NCBI GenBank assembly: GCA_045649415.1
Contig: JAZRPY010000004.1
Coordinates: 1 to 64,000, forward strand
Reading direction: 5' to 3'
DNA length: 64,000 bases
Source: CAKSQL01 sp045649415
GTDB lineage: Bacteria; Bacillota; Clostridia; UBA1381
A program made the translations under genes and the position numbers. Positions 16,205 to 24,440 of this stretch are shown here, one piece after another (position 1 is the stretch's first letter; each line of letters begins with the position of its first letter). A model generated the notes under the pieces. It made no database searches, had not been told where the DNA came from, and was given only the letters and a program-made list of their open reading frames with translations.

Positions 16205-18802
16205 TTAATATTTTACTATTCTTTTGTATAACTCTGACACTAAAACGGGTATCAGGGCTATTAAAACACCTATAACATATATACCAAAAGGCATTTTAAT
16301 AAGTCCGAAAAAGCTTCCCACAGGTGTAAATATCACCAGTACAATCATGAGTATAGAAATAAGTGCAGATATATTTAGATACTTATTCCCAAACAACCCT
16401 GTTTCAATTAAGGACTTATTCGAACGCATACTGAAGCTATGAACAACCTGTGACAATGACAATATCATAAATGCCATAGTCTGTCCTCCTGATATTCCTT
16501 CTGCATTCTTTCCAATTGTATATCCCCACAAGGTAATCAATGAGAATAATGTTCCAAACACACCGATTTTCAAACCAAGCTTTTCTGCAAAAATTCCTTC
16601 ATCCTTTGGTTTTGGCTTTTTGTCCATCACATCAGCCTCAACATCCTCCATGCCCAAAGCAATTGCAGGAAATGAATCGGTCACAAGATTTATCCACAAT
16701 AATTGCATAGACAAAAGTGGAGTTTCGTGCCACAAAAGCATCGCAATAAACACAGTTAAAAGCTCACCTATGTTAGTGCCCAACAGGAAGCCGACCACCT
16801 TTTTGATGTTTGCATAGATGCCTCTTCCCTCTTTTACTGCATCCACAATTGTAACAAAATTATCGTCTGTTAAAATCATATCTGCAGCACCCTTGGCAAC
16901 ATCTGTGCCTGTGATACCCATAGCACATCCAATATCTGCCGCATTCAATGCAGGTGCATCATTAACGCCATCACCTGTCATAGACACAATCTTGCCCTTT
17001 TTCTGCCATGCCTTTACAATTCTTATCTTATTCTCAGGAGAAACTCTTGCATATACTGCAATTTTCTCTACCTTCTTTGCCAATTCCTCATCGGTCATAG
17101 CATCGAGTTCCTTGCCTGTGATTGCAATTTTATCCTCTGTTAAAATTCCTAATTCCTTAGCAATCGCAGAGGCAGTGACAACATGGTCACCTGTTATCAT
17201 AACAGTTGTTATGCCTGCTTTTTTACATACTGAAACTGCATCCTTTGCCTCGGCTCTTGGTGGATCAATCATACCAACAAGTCCTAAGAAGGTTAAATCA
17301 CTTTCCAAATTTTCAGAGTCAGGATTTTCAGGCAAGCTGTCAATTTCCTTATATGCCACTCCCAGAACTCTCAATGCCTTACTACTTAATTCATTCACAA
17401 GCTCTGCAGCTCTTTCCATATCCCCATGGATGCATCTTGTCTTCATCATATCAAAAGCACCCTTGACAATAACTATCTTCTTTCCGTCCATTTCATTTAC
17501 TGTGGACATAAGCTTTCTGTCCGAATCAAAAGGAAGCTCAAATAATCTTGGATTTTTTTCGTTAAGGCTATCCTTATCGGTATCTACAAAATCAAGTGCC
17601 GCTATAATTGATGTTTCGGTGGGATCACCTATATGCTCCAATTTTCCATCCTTTTTAACAACCGAGCCATTGCAACACAATGCTGCAGTCTTAATAAGCT
17701 CTATTGCATAGTCGGGCATATTTTCGTCCACATCAAAGGCATCCCCTGTGCCATCAACATACACCTTTTTCAAGGTCATCTGATTAAGAGTCAGCGTTCC
17801 TGTCTTATCCGAGCAGATAACCGATGCACTACCAAGAGTTTCAACTGCAGGCAACCTCTTTATAATGGCATTTTTCTTTACCATTCTTGATACACCAATA
17901 GACAAAACAACTGTAACAATTGCAGGTAGCCCCTCAGGAATTGCCGACACTGCCAAAGATACTGCTGTCATAAACATTTCAATTAAGGGGATATCGTTCA
18001 TAATTCCTATAATCAATATCACACCACAGGCAACAAGCGCTGCTATACCTAAGTATTTGCCAAGCTTTGCCAGTTTTTGTTGCAATGGAGTCTGGGTTTC
18101 ATCCTCTGAAAGAAGGTCTGCAATTTTACCCGTTTCGGTATTCATTCCTGTTGACACAACTAACGCCTTACCTGTTCCATAGGTAATACTTGTGCCTGAA
18201 AAAACCATATTTATTCTGTCGCCCAGGGCAGTTCCTTCCACAAGCTCTGCATCGGCATCCTTTTCAGTGGGTACTGATTCCCCTGTTAGTGCAGATTCCT
18301 CTGCTTTTAAGGAGGATGCTTCTAAAATTCTTGCATCTGCAGGGACAAAATCCCCTGCCTCAAGAACAATTATGTCCCCTGGTACAACCAGCTTTACATC
18401 AATAACCATTTCCTTTTTATCACGGATGACTCTTGCATGTGGTGCCGACATATTCTGCAACGCTTCAAGGGCTTGTTCTGCCCTGCTTTCCTGAATAACG
18501 CCGATCACTGCATTCAATATAACAATAAGTAAAATAAGCAATGGCTCTGCCAATTCCGACATATTCTTCTCATATATGGCTATGAAGAAGGAAACAGCTG
18601 CCGCAAGTAAAAGAATTATTATCATAACATCCTTAAACTGTGCCATAAATCTTTCTAAGATAGTTTTCTTCTTTTTACCCTTTAGCTTATTCTCTCCATA
18701 CTTTTCTAAAAGCTCCTCTGCTTTTTCTCCACTCAGTCCAAGGTTTAAATCTGCCCCAAGCTCCTTTAAAAGCTCCTCTTTTTTGTCAACATAAGGTATC
18801 AA
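16205..18802 (-). CDS. P-type calcium-transporting ATPase (SERCA/PMR1 type)
   Basis: This type IIA P-type ATPase exports calcium at the expense of ATP. The 865-residue protein shows the phosphorylation motif CSDKTGTLT (Asp near residue 332), the M4 site IPEGLP, and the M6 site NLVTD, which match calcium-site residues of SERCA pumps. The hinge motif MTGDGVNDAPAL and about ten membrane helices are present. It starts its own operon, followed by the TetR regulator, and has a consensus promoter with a hairpin in its leader. A long antisense ORF over its second half is a shadow. Confidence 0.93.
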   Translation of the reverse strand: MIPYVDKKEELLKELGADLNLGLSGEKAEELLEKYGENKLKGKKKKTILERFMAQFKDVMIIILLLAAAVSFFIAIYEKNMSELAEPLLILLIVILNAVIGVIQESRAEQALEALQNMSAPHARVIRDKKEMVIDVKLVVPGDIIVLEAGDFVPADARILEASSLKAEESALTGESVPTEKDADAELVEGTALGDRINMVFSGTSITYGTGKALVVSTGMNTETGKIADLLSEDETQTPLQQKLAKLGKYLGIAALVACGVILIIGIMNDIPLIEMFMTAVSLAVSAIPEGLPAIVTVVLSIGVSRMVKKNAIIKRLPAVETLGSASVICSDKTGTLTLNQMTLKKVYVDGTGDAFDVDENMPDYAIELIKTAALCCNGSVVKKDGKLEHIGDPTETSIIAALDFVDTDKDSLNEKNPRLFELPFDSDRKLMSTVNEMDGKKIVIVKGAFDMMKTRCIHGDMERAAELVNELSSKALRVLGVAYKEIDSLPENPDSENLESDLTFLGLVGMIDPPRAEAKDAVSVCKKAGITTVMITGDHVVTASAIAKELGILTEDKIAITGKELDAMTDEELAKKVEKIAVYARVSPENKIRIVKAWQKKGKIVSMTGDGVNDAPALNAADIGCAMGITGTDVAKGAADMILTDDNFVTIVDAVKEGRGIYANIKKVVGFLLGTNIGELLTVFIAMLLWHETPLLSMQLLWINLVTDSFPAIALGMEDVEADVMDKKPKPKDEGIFAEKLGLKIGVFGTLFSLITLWGYTIGKNAEGISGGQTMAFMILSLSQVVHSFSMRSNKSLIETGLFGNKYLNISALISILMIVLVIFTPVGSFFGLIKMPFGIYVIGVLIALIPVLVSELYKRIVKY

Positions 18803-18881
18803 TTATAAATCCTCCTAAAATTTTCTCTTTCCCTTAAATATTTCCAATTTTAGAAAAATTATTAGTGACTATTGCACTAAA

Positions 18882-18910
18882 GGACTGTCCTGATTTAGTC
18901 ATGACAGCCC
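18882..18910 (-). promoter_or_regulatory. Leader hairpin ahead of the calcium ATPase
   Basis: In the transcript GGGCTGTC pairs with GACAGTCC (one G-U pair) around a 13-base loop. There is no T tract behind it, so it is not a terminator. It could stabilise the message or bind a regulator. Confidence 0.35.
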
Positions 18911-18926
18911 AATTTTTCTTAAACTT

Positions 18927-18955
18927 ATTATATAGAATCATATTTTTAATGTCAA
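18927..18955 (-). promoter_or_regulatory. Promoter of the calcium ATPase operon
   Basis: TTGACA (18950-18955) and TATAAT (18927-18932) on the - strand, both perfect consensus hexamers with a 17-bp spacer. Confidence 0.8.
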
Positions 18956-18981
18956 GCAGAATAGTTAATTATTTTCCCAAA

Positions 18982-19010
18982 TTTACAATAAATTAACAAA
19001 TAAGTATAGT
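18982..19010 (+). promoter_or_regulatory. Promoter of the amino-acid ABC operon
   Basis: TTTACA (18982-18987) and TATAGT (19005-19010) are 17 bp apart. A second set, TTGAAC (19051) and TATAAT (19073) with a 16-bp spacer, is also possible but would leave a leader of only about 13 bases. Confidence 0.6.
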
Positions 19011-19097
19011 AAAATTTACATATCTTTTGAAAAATAACTTGATTTTTCTTTTGAACTGTTGTAAAATAGTTTTATAATTATTTTTAGGAGGAAAAAA

Positions 19098-19859
19098 ATG
19101 AAAAAAGTTTTATCATTGATTTTAGCAGGTGTTATGTGTGCAGGTCTTGTAGCTTGCGGCAATTCAAACACCGATGGTGACGGCAACAAAAAGTATGTTA
19201 TCTATTCTGATAACTCATTTGCTCCATTTGAGTTCCTGGATAACGAAACCAATACATATATTGGTGTGGATATGGATATTCTTGCAGCTATTGCTGAGGA
19301 CCAGGGCATTGACTACGAAGTTAAAAACGAAGGCTTCGACGCTTCAATGGGTGCAGTTCAGTCAGGTCAGGCTGATGGTATGATTGCAGGTATGACAATC
19401 ACAGAGAAAAGACAAGAAACATTTGATTTCTCAGATGGATATTTTGAAGATGGTCAGATTTTAGTTACTGCTACTGACAGCACTATCGCTTCATTGGCAG
19501 ACTTAAAGGGCAAGAAGATTGCTGCTAAAACAAGCACAATGGGTGCTGAGTATGCAAAAGAGCAGAGTGAAATCATCGGATTCACAGTTGAGTATTTTGA
19601 AGATTCTTCAACAATGTACACATCAGTTTTGAATAAGACTCATGATGCTTGCTTTGAAGATTTCTCAGTTATCGGCTGGGCAATCAAGAAGGAAGGTTTA
19701 GCTCTTAAGACAATTGGCGAAATCGTTGCTCCTGGTTACTACGGCTTTGCAGTTAAGAAGGGTACAAATCCTGAACTAATTGAAAAGTTCAACCTTGGTC
19801 TTGCAAACATTCGTGCAAATGGCAAGTACGACGAAATCCTTTCTAAATACGGATATTGA
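19098..19859 (+). CDS. Polar amino-acid ABC transporter, substrate-binding lipoprotein
   Basis: The receptor of the importer, anchored outside the membrane. The 253-residue protein has a lipoprotein signal with lipobox LVAC (Cys20), then a family-3 solute-binding fold (FAPFEFLD, GVDMDI, DGMIAGMTITEKRQETFDFS). This family binds polar amino acids such as glutamine, arginine or cystine; the exact ligand is not evident. TTAGGAGG precedes the ATG. It heads a three-gene operon with permease and ATPase. Confidence 0.93.
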   Translation: MKKVLSLILAGVMCAGLVACGNSNTDGDGNKKYVIYSDNSFAPFEFLDNETNTYIGVDMDILAAIAEDQGIDYEVKNEGFDASMGAVQSGQADGMIAGMTITEKRQETFDFSDGYFEDGQILVTATDSTIASLADLKGKKIAAKTSTMGAEYAKEQSEIIGFTVEYFEDSSTMYTSVLNKTHDACFEDFSVIGWAIKKEGLALKTIGEIVAPGYYGFAVKKGTNPELIEKFNLGLANIRANGKYDEILSKYGY

Positions 19860-19895
19860 TTTTAATTAGTTTATTTTAATATTTTGAGTTGACGG

Positions 19896-19934
19896 CAGAC
19901 AGTCGGCTATTTATAAAAAATCACCGACTGTCTG
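19896..19934 (+). terminator. Intra-operon stem-loop after the binding-protein gene
   Basis: The 11-bp stem CAGACAGTCGG / CCGACTGTCTG is followed by a weak T-rich stretch. Such hairpins between binding-protein and permease genes commonly let only part of the transcripts continue, or protect the upstream message, which keeps the binding protein in excess. Confidence 0.6.
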
Positions 19935-19965
19935 TTTCTATTATATTTAGGAAAGTGTTGTTTTT

Positions 19966-20667
19966 ATGGATTATATCAGAACTATAACAGAAGCGACTCC
20001 TCTTTTATTAGAAGGTGTCAAGCTAACAGTGTCAATATCACTTCTTTCACTTTTAATAGGACTTGTGTTAGGTCTTGTTATATGCCTGATGGGTATGAGC
20101 AAAGGAAAATTCCCCTTATTCAGATGGTTCAACAGCTTCTATATCTGGATTATTCGTGGTACTCCAATGCTTGTTCAGGCATTTATTGTGTACTTCGGAT
20201 TTCCTCAGATTGTGCAGATGTTTATTCCCGGCTTCAGGCTCACTGCCTTCGCTGCCGGTGTTATTACACTAAGCTGTAATGCAGGTGCATACCTTGCTGA
20301 AATATTCAGAGGGGGCATCCAGGCAGTTAATAAAGGACAATTCGAGGCTGCAAGAAGCTTAGGACTAAGCCAGTCGAGAACAATGATTAAAGTGGTGTTG
20401 CCACAAGCAATTAAAATTTCAATTCCATCAATGGTTAACCAATTCATTATAACCATTAAGGATACATCTATTCTCTCTGCAATCGGTCTTGCAGAGCTTG
20501 TGAATAAAGCTAAGGTTTATGTGGGCTCGTCCTACCAGTTCTTTGCAACCTATACTTTAGTTGCAATTTATTATCTTGTTATCATCTCAATTTTGATGAT
20601 ACTTTCAAAACAATTGGAGAAGAAGATGCGTTATGAACGAAAAAGTAATAATAAGAAATCTGCATAA
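19966..20667 (+). CDS. Polar amino-acid ABC transporter, permease
   Basis: The 233-residue integral membrane subunit of the HisM/GlnP family has about five membrane helices. It carries the ABC-contact loop in EAARSLGLSQSRTMIKVVLPQA, which docks to the ATPase. One permease gene suggests a homodimeric channel. AGGAAAG lies upstream of ATG 19966, and its 3' end overlaps the ATPase gene by 35 bp. Confidence 0.93.
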   Translation: MDYIRTITEATPLLLEGVKLTVSISLLSLLIGLVLGLVICLMGMSKGKFPLFRWFNSFYIWIIRGTPMLVQAFIVYFGFPQIVQMFIPGFRLTAFAAGVITLSCNAGAYLAEIFRGGIQAVNKGQFEAARSLGLSQSRTMIKVVLPQAIKISIPSMVNQFIITIKDTSILSAIGLAELVNKAKVYVGSSYQFFATYTLVAIYYLVIISILMILSKQLEKKMRYERKSNNKKSA

Positions 20668-21364
20668 GCAATTTGATAAGCAATCTGTCTTGAAAGGCAT
20701 TGACCTTACAGTTTGTGAAGGTGAGGTTGTTTGCATTATTGGACCTTCAGGCTCAGGAAAATCAACAATGCTAAGATGTATGAATCTTTTGGAGGTTCCT
20801 TCAGAGGGTGAGGTAATTGTTGATGGATTTAACCTGACAGACAAAAAAGCAGATATAAATTTAATAAGACGAAATATAGGCATGGTTTTCCAACAGTTCA
20901 ATCTGTTTCCACATTTGACCGTGCTTGACAATATAACAATGGCTCCTATCGACACAAAGCTGATGTCAAAGCAAGAGGCCATTGAACAGGCAAAGCAGCT
21001 TTTAGAAAGAGTAGGCTTGTCGGAAAAGGCTGATTCCTATCCGTCCGAGCTTTCAGGTGGACAGCAACAGAGAGTTGCAATTGCAAGAGCATTGGCTATG
21101 AAGCCTGACATTATGTTGTTCGACGAGCCAACAAGTGCCCTTGACCCTGAAATGGTTGGTGAAGTTCTTCAGGTTATGAAGGAGCTTGCAAGTGAAGGAA
21201 TGACTATGATAGTTGTAACTCACGAAATGGGCTTTGCAAAAGAGGTTTCCAACAGGGTAATATTTGTTGATGATGGTGTTATTGTTGAAGATGGAACTCC
21301 CGAGGAAATATTCACCTCTCCAAAGCATCCCAGAACAATCGACTTTTTGAACAAGGTTTTATAA
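20633..21364 (+). CDS. Polar amino-acid ABC transporter, ATP-binding protein
   Basis: This is the motor of the importer, GlnQ/HisP family, 243 residues. It shows Walker A GPSGSGKST, the ABC signature LSGGQQQR, Walker B IMLFDEPTSALDP and the switch His in VVTHEMGF. GGAGAAG upstream supports ATG 20633. Last gene of the operon, followed by a strong terminator. Confidence 0.95.
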   Translation: MNEKVIIRNLHKQFDKQSVLKGIDLTVCEGEVVCIIGPSGSGKSTMLRCMNLLEVPSEGEVIVDGFNLTDKKADINLIRRNIGMVFQQFNLFPHLTVLDNITMAPIDTKLMSKQEAIEQAKQLLERVGLSEKADSYPSELSGGQQQRVAIARALAMKPDIMLFDEPTSALDPEMVGEVLQVMKELASEGMTMIVVTHEMGFAKEVSNRVIFVDDGVIVEDGTPEEIFTSPKHPRTIDFLNKVL

Positions 21365-21375
21365 TTTGAAATTCT

Positions 21376-21410
21376 AAAAAAGGTGACTAAAAATTTAGTC
21401 ACCTTTTTTT
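21376..21410 (+). terminator. Terminator of the amino-acid ABC operon
   Basis: AAGGTGACTAAA pairs with TTTAGTCACCTT and is followed by seven T. Confidence 0.85.
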
Positions 21411-21448
21411 GTTTTAATAACACCACTATATAAACATCATCTCTCCCT

Positions 21449-21480
21449 TCGACATAATACGACTGCTCTCGACATAACGA
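21449..21480. repeat. Two direct copies of TCGACATAA
   Basis: TCGACATAATACGA (21449) and TCGACATAACGA (21469) lie 20 bp apart upstream of the next promoter. Two helical turns of spacing on the same face would suit a dimeric or tandem-binding regulator, but the evidence is only the repeat itself. Confidence 0.3.
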
Positions 21481-21510
21481 AATTATTTTTCACTTTTTTA
21501 TTAAATTCTC

Positions 21511-21539
21511 TTGACATTTGTGCAAATATATGGTATAAT
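21511..21539 (+). promoter_or_regulatory. Perfect consensus promoter
   Basis: TTGACA (21511-21516) and TATAAT (21534-21539) with a 17-bp spacer. A LexA-like box sits directly on the expected transcription start. Confidence 0.8.
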
Positions 21540-21540
21540 A

Positions 21541-21554
21541 CGAACATACATTCG
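21541..21554. promoter_or_regulatory. LexA/SOS-box-like inverted repeat on the start site
   Basis: CGAACATACATTCG differs at one position from the Gram-positive LexA consensus CGAAC-N4-GTTCG. It starts one base after the -10 box, where a bound repressor would block transcription. Confidence 0.45.
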
Positions 21555-21574
21555 AGATAAGGAGGGTGATACCA

Positions 21575-21931
21575 ATGAGAGATTATCAACCAAAGAAAAA
21601 CAACCCATACAGGCTTCCCCAGAATCTATATAATCAAGTTAAATATATTATTAAGGATTATAAGCGACTTAATGAGGAATATAAAAATTTGTCCACTATA
21701 AATGAAAACGAAAGAAACTGGGCCATGCTATGTACCACTGCATCAAAAATTTCTGCTATACGAACTGCATTTTCAAGCATCCCTCCCGAATATAGAAAGG
21801 GGCTTATGAACAATCTTGAAAACGAAAGAACAAAGGATGGCTATTATCCGTCTGATGCAGATTATCGCACCTACCAGATGTATAAGCAAAGACTTATTTT
21901 CTATGTGGCAAAAAATTTAAATTACATATAA
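21575..21931 (+). CDS. Small phage-like protein, RinA/ArpU-type late regulator family (tentative)
   Basis: The 118-residue protein begins MRDYQPKKNNPYRLP, contains IPPEYRKGLMNNL in its second half and ends with YVAKNLNYI. That pattern recalls small phage proteins of Clostridia often annotated as RinA-like transcriptional regulators; the match is from memory of the pattern only. ATG 21575 is chosen because AAGGAGGG lies just ahead. It has a perfect promoter with a possible LexA box, as expected for a phage-derived, SOS-controlled gene. No other phage structural genes follow. Confidence 0.5.
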   Translation: MRDYQPKKNNPYRLPQNLYNQVKYIIKDYKRLNEEYKNLSTINENERNWAMLCTTASKISAIRTAFSSIPPEYRKGLMNNLENERTKDGYYPSDADYRTYQMYKQRLIFYVAKNLNYI

Positions 21932-22009
21932 TCCCTCTCCCCTTGAAAAAAATAAGTTTAGGATTATAATGTAAATATATAGGTGGTGATTTAAAAAGCA
22001 AAAAAATTA

Positions 22010-22104
22010 AACACATTAAAAAGCTGTTGACGCAGCTTAATAATGTGTTCAATCACGGATATGCTGAAAGCACATCTTTCGCAAGCACATTTTAACATAT
22101 CCGC
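22010..22104 (+). ncRNA. Pair of long stem-loops ahead of the DUF4417 remnant
   Basis: The first stem pairs AACACATTA-AA-AAGCTG with CAGCTT-AA-TAATGTGTT (22010-22050). The second pairs CGGATATG with CATATCCG (22057-22104) and encloses a small GAAAG/CTTTC hairpin. No T tract follows. They lie between the phage-like gene and a 20-codon ORF with a strong ribosome site, so they may be a leader or a small RNA. Confidence 0.45.
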
Positions 22105-22137
22105 AAACAAAAATCAATAGATTAGGAGGAAATTTTT

Positions 22138-22200
22138 ATGTTTCCAAGATTTTTTAATGTTTACGGAGGTAAAATATTTTATGACAATGGAACAATTTAA
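22138..22200 (+). CDS. 20-codon leader ORF with strong ribosome site
   Basis: TTAGGAGG stands ahead of ATG 22138, which opens 20 codons (MFPRFFNVYGGKIFYDNGTI) and a TAA. It overlaps the start of the following DUF4417 reading frame, whose own ribosome site (GGAGG, 22165-22169) lies inside it. It is either a leader peptide that couples translation or the relic of a gene start. Confidence 0.35.
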   Translation: MFPRFFNVYGGKIFYDNGTI

Positions 22201-22847
22201 TAACAACTATGATGTATTTCATGCCTTTTTAGTGGAGAATGCAGACTATGATGGCAAGTATGAAATACCAAAAATTAAAACAAGCGATAAAATTCCAAAT
22301 CGTGTTGTTACCTTTTCAAAAGGCTATATCAAAACCATATAATGACTTTGACTCTTGGGTTGTGTTCTATGAGCATGATGCAAAATTTGAAAGGTTTTGG
22401 AACAATCCAAAGGCATATCTTGAAAAGCTGAAGAAATTTAAGGGAGTAATTTCTCCTGATTTTAGCTTGCATAGAAATATGCCCCTGTGTATGCAGATTT
22501 GGAATACATATCGTGGTCGTGCCCTTGGAATATGGCTACAGAATAATGGCATAGAGGTCATACCAAATGTGAGATGGAACGATGAAAGAACCTTTGATTT
22601 CTCATATGACGGAATTGAAAAGGGTAAAACTGTTGCAGTGGGAACTTATGGGTGTATTAAAAGAAAAGAGGACAGGCTCTATTTTAAATTAGGTCTTTTA
22701 AAGCTTGTGGATAAGCTTCAGCCTGAAAATATTATTGTCTATGGCAAAGCACCAGATAGCATCTTTAAGCCATATAAGGATGCAGGGATAAATATTATCC
22801 AATTTGAAAGCGAGTTTTCCAAGTCCAGAAGGCAGGTGACTTCTTAA
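22181..22847 (+). pseudogene. DUF4417 protein gene, frameshifted
   Basis: Joined over one extra base, this reads as a DUF4417 protein of about 220 residues. The first frame (22181 on) ends in IPNRVVTFSKGYIKTI and TAA. The second frame supplies KAISKPYNDFDSWVVFYEHD, then GVISPDFSLHRNMPLCMQIW and VIPNVRWNDERTFDF, all typical of the family. Removing one G near 22322 restores the frame. DUF4417 has no known function and is common in phage and mobile DNA. The neighbouring genes are also broken, so real decay is more likely than a sequencing error or programmed shift. Confidence 0.7.
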
Positions 22848-23104
22848 TGGGAGCAAGTTCAGCCGGAAATTTTGGAAACACGAAGGGTAGTTATGAACAC
22901 ACTAGATCAAACAAAGATTCACATCTACATGGAAAACCTGGACAAGTAAAACGAAATGGATATAAATAAACACATATAGGGAAAGATGGTCGGGCAACAA
23001 AGGAAATACATTATACTGACCATGGTAATCCTAAAATTCATAAAAATCCACACAAGCATACTATTGAATGGGATACAAACAATAACCCTATTTTTAAGAG
23101 ATAA
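22847..23104 (+). pseudogene. Toxin-tail-like fragment (TDHGNP motif) with internal stop
   Basis: The reading frame starts at ATG 22847, overlapping the DUF4417 stop as TAATG, and runs 86 codons with one TAA at codon 41 (22967-22969). Behind the stop the frame continues as THIGKDGRATKEIHYTDHGN and so on to TAA 23104. The GKDGR...TDHGNPKIHKNPHKH pattern resembles short C-terminal modules found near Rhs and other polymorphic toxins. A GAA to TAA change would explain the stop. Confidence 0.55.
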
Positions 23105-23121
23105 TAGAAGGAGGATAAAAT

Positions 23122-23382
23122 ATGTCTAAATATGATAACAATTTCTCGTGCGAGAGAGATATGGTCGATTGCTTGAATGAGGTTGTGAGGTGGAATTTTT
23201 GTATAATGAAAAAAAATATTCGATAACGAATTGTGAAACAGGGATAAGCATATTGGAATTTTATAATTTAGAAAGTGAAAAAAACATACAAAAATGCTTC
23301 ATTAGCTATGGAATATGAGATTGATGGCAAGAAAATAAAAGATATTATTCAAGACATGAAAATAATTGACAGGTCTTTTTAG
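23122..23382 (+). pseudogene. Immunity-like protein gene with several frameshifts
   Basis: AAGGAGG precedes ATG 23122. The first frame stops after 34 codons; the protein resumes in a second frame (EFLYNEKKYSITNCETGISI) and a third (YKNASLAMEYEIDGKKIKDI and on to TAG 23382). The reconstructed protein resembles small immunity proteins that sit beside toxin tails (a YNGKKYSI-like motif early and DGKKIKDI-like late). At least two indels have destroyed it. Confidence 0.55.
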
Positions 23383-23401
23383 ACGAAAGAGGAGTTGTGT
23401 T

Positions 23402-23644
23402 ATGAGTAACGATTGGAGACTTACAAATCAAATGAATTATTTATTCCAAGAGAAACTTATTAAAGGTGCATTTCAACCATATCGTGAGGGTTGGGAACAT
23501 GAGCATTGTGCTTTTTGCTCCGAAAGAATTGACGCTAAAACGCCTGTTGCATATTCTACCAAGAATAAATATCATTGGATATGTGAGGCATGCTTTGAAG
23601 ATTTTAAAGAAATGTTTGAGTGGAAATTAGAGTTGGATAAATAA
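23402..23644 (+). CDS. Small CxxC...CxxC protein, possible immunity protein
   Basis: An intact 80-residue protein starts at ATG 23402 behind AAGAGGAG. It opens with NDWRLTNQMNYL and has CAFC (about residue 38) and CEAC (about residue 64), a likely zinc site, then FEDFKEMFEW. Proteins of this pattern occur in toxin-immunity clusters, which fits the neighbours, but no function is established. It is the only undamaged gene of this short cluster. Confidence 0.65.
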   Translation: MSNDWRLTNQMNYLFQEKLIKGAFQPYREGWEHEHCAFCSERIDAKTPVAYSTKNKYHWICEACFEDFKEMFEWKLELDK

Positions 23645-23895
23645 TTTGGCAATACCAAAGAGAACTTATGGGATGCGATAAGTGATATTCTCAACTTCGC
23701 ATCCCTTATCTCCGTTGTTGATACCTTTGCTGATTTAGCTTCAATTCCTGTAGATATTGCAAGGGGAGATTACCTTTTTCGCAGGTCTTTCAGCCCTTGG
23801 TGTTGTTCCTGTTTTTGGTGAGGGCGCCGATACTGCAAAATTAGCATTGGTAGCCAATAAAACTATTGATATAAGTAAGGCTTCCAAAAAAGAAA
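23645..23895 (+). pseudogene. Pre-toxin domain fragment, frameshifted
   Basis: The + strand here encodes a stretch with no start codon: LWDAISDILNFASLISVVDT and SIPVDIARGDY in one frame, then FFAGLSALGVVPVFGEGADT in another, with a small indel near 23775. This hydrophobic, Gly/Pro-rich pattern is typical of the linker before the toxin tail in large polymorphic toxins. Both ends are missing, and the fragment runs into the terminator of the opposite operon. Confidence 0.5.
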
Positions 23896-23930
23896 AATGT
23901 ACTCCAAAAGAGTCCTGCTTTCAGAGTACA
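23886..23930 (-). terminator. Terminator of the cell-surface operon
   Basis: On the - strand TGTACTC pairs with GAGTACA and is followed by TTTTTCTTTTTT. It lies 16 bp behind the stop of the last DUF4330 gene. Confidence 0.65.
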
Positions 23931-23945
23931 TATCAAATTACTTTT

Positions 23946-24440
23946 TTATTCTTTTCCTTTAATTTGTTCAATTTTTCCTGTCATTCTTGAATAGTTATTA
24001 TTAAGAACAAGAGTGTCACCCCAAATCAGTTTTTTACCCGACTCTGTAAAATAACCATTGCTCGATGCATTTCCCATAACCTCAAGGGTTATATACAAAT
24101 TGAATTTGTCAGGCTGTTCCAATTCCTTATATGTTCCGTCCATCATTTCTACAGGAATGACAGATGGCTCTTTTTCTATTTTGACAATTTTTCCAAGTGC
24201 GTCCTTTTTTTCTGCCTCTGTGATATTTTCATAATTCTTATTTATTGCATCTATAGATTGCTGTCTTACTCCTTCAACAAAAACCGTATAGCTTATAGTG
24301 GTTTTTGCACCCGACTCAGAGCTATCCTTTAAAAGCTTAGCACCAACAGTTACAATTGCAAAAATCACAAGAAGGATTATTCCCAAATCAACGAGATTGA
24401 GCTTACCAAAAAGCTTTCCATTTTCATCTATTATTTTCAT
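23946..24440 (-). CDS. DUF4330 domain protein
   Basis: This 164-residue protein opens MKIIDENGKLFGKLNLVDLG and has one membrane helix (about residues 18-37) with an extracellular beta-rich domain. It fits the DUF4330 family, whose function is unknown. It is the last gene of the surface operon and a tandem relative of the gene before it; the two touch at base 24440. Both pair with the glycosyltransferase upstream, so a role in polymer export or assembly is possible. Confidence 0.75.
   Translation of the reverse strand: MKIIDENGKLFGKLNLVDLGIILLVIFAIVTVGAKLLKDSSESGAKTTISYTVFVEGVRQQSIDAINKNYENITEAEKKDALGKIVKIEKEPSVIPVEMMDGTYKELEQPDKFNLYITLEVMGNASSNGYFTESGKKLIWGDTLVLNNNYSRMTGKIEQIKGKE

Noticed and set aside
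16691..16699. DnaA box TTATCCACA as a sign of the origin
   Set aside because: It is a single copy inside the calcium ATPase gene with no cluster, no AT-rich unwinding region and no dnaA.
16818..17711. 297-codon ORF antisense to the calcium ATPase
   Set aside because: It is the mirror of a well-supported gene with intact P-type ATPase motifs, has no ribosome site, and its protein is low-complexity Ser/Ile/Thr without family features.
18803..18955. yybP-ykoY manganese riboswitch ahead of the calcium ATPase
   Set aside because: The leader has one hairpin but neither the conserved loops nor the length of that riboswitch.
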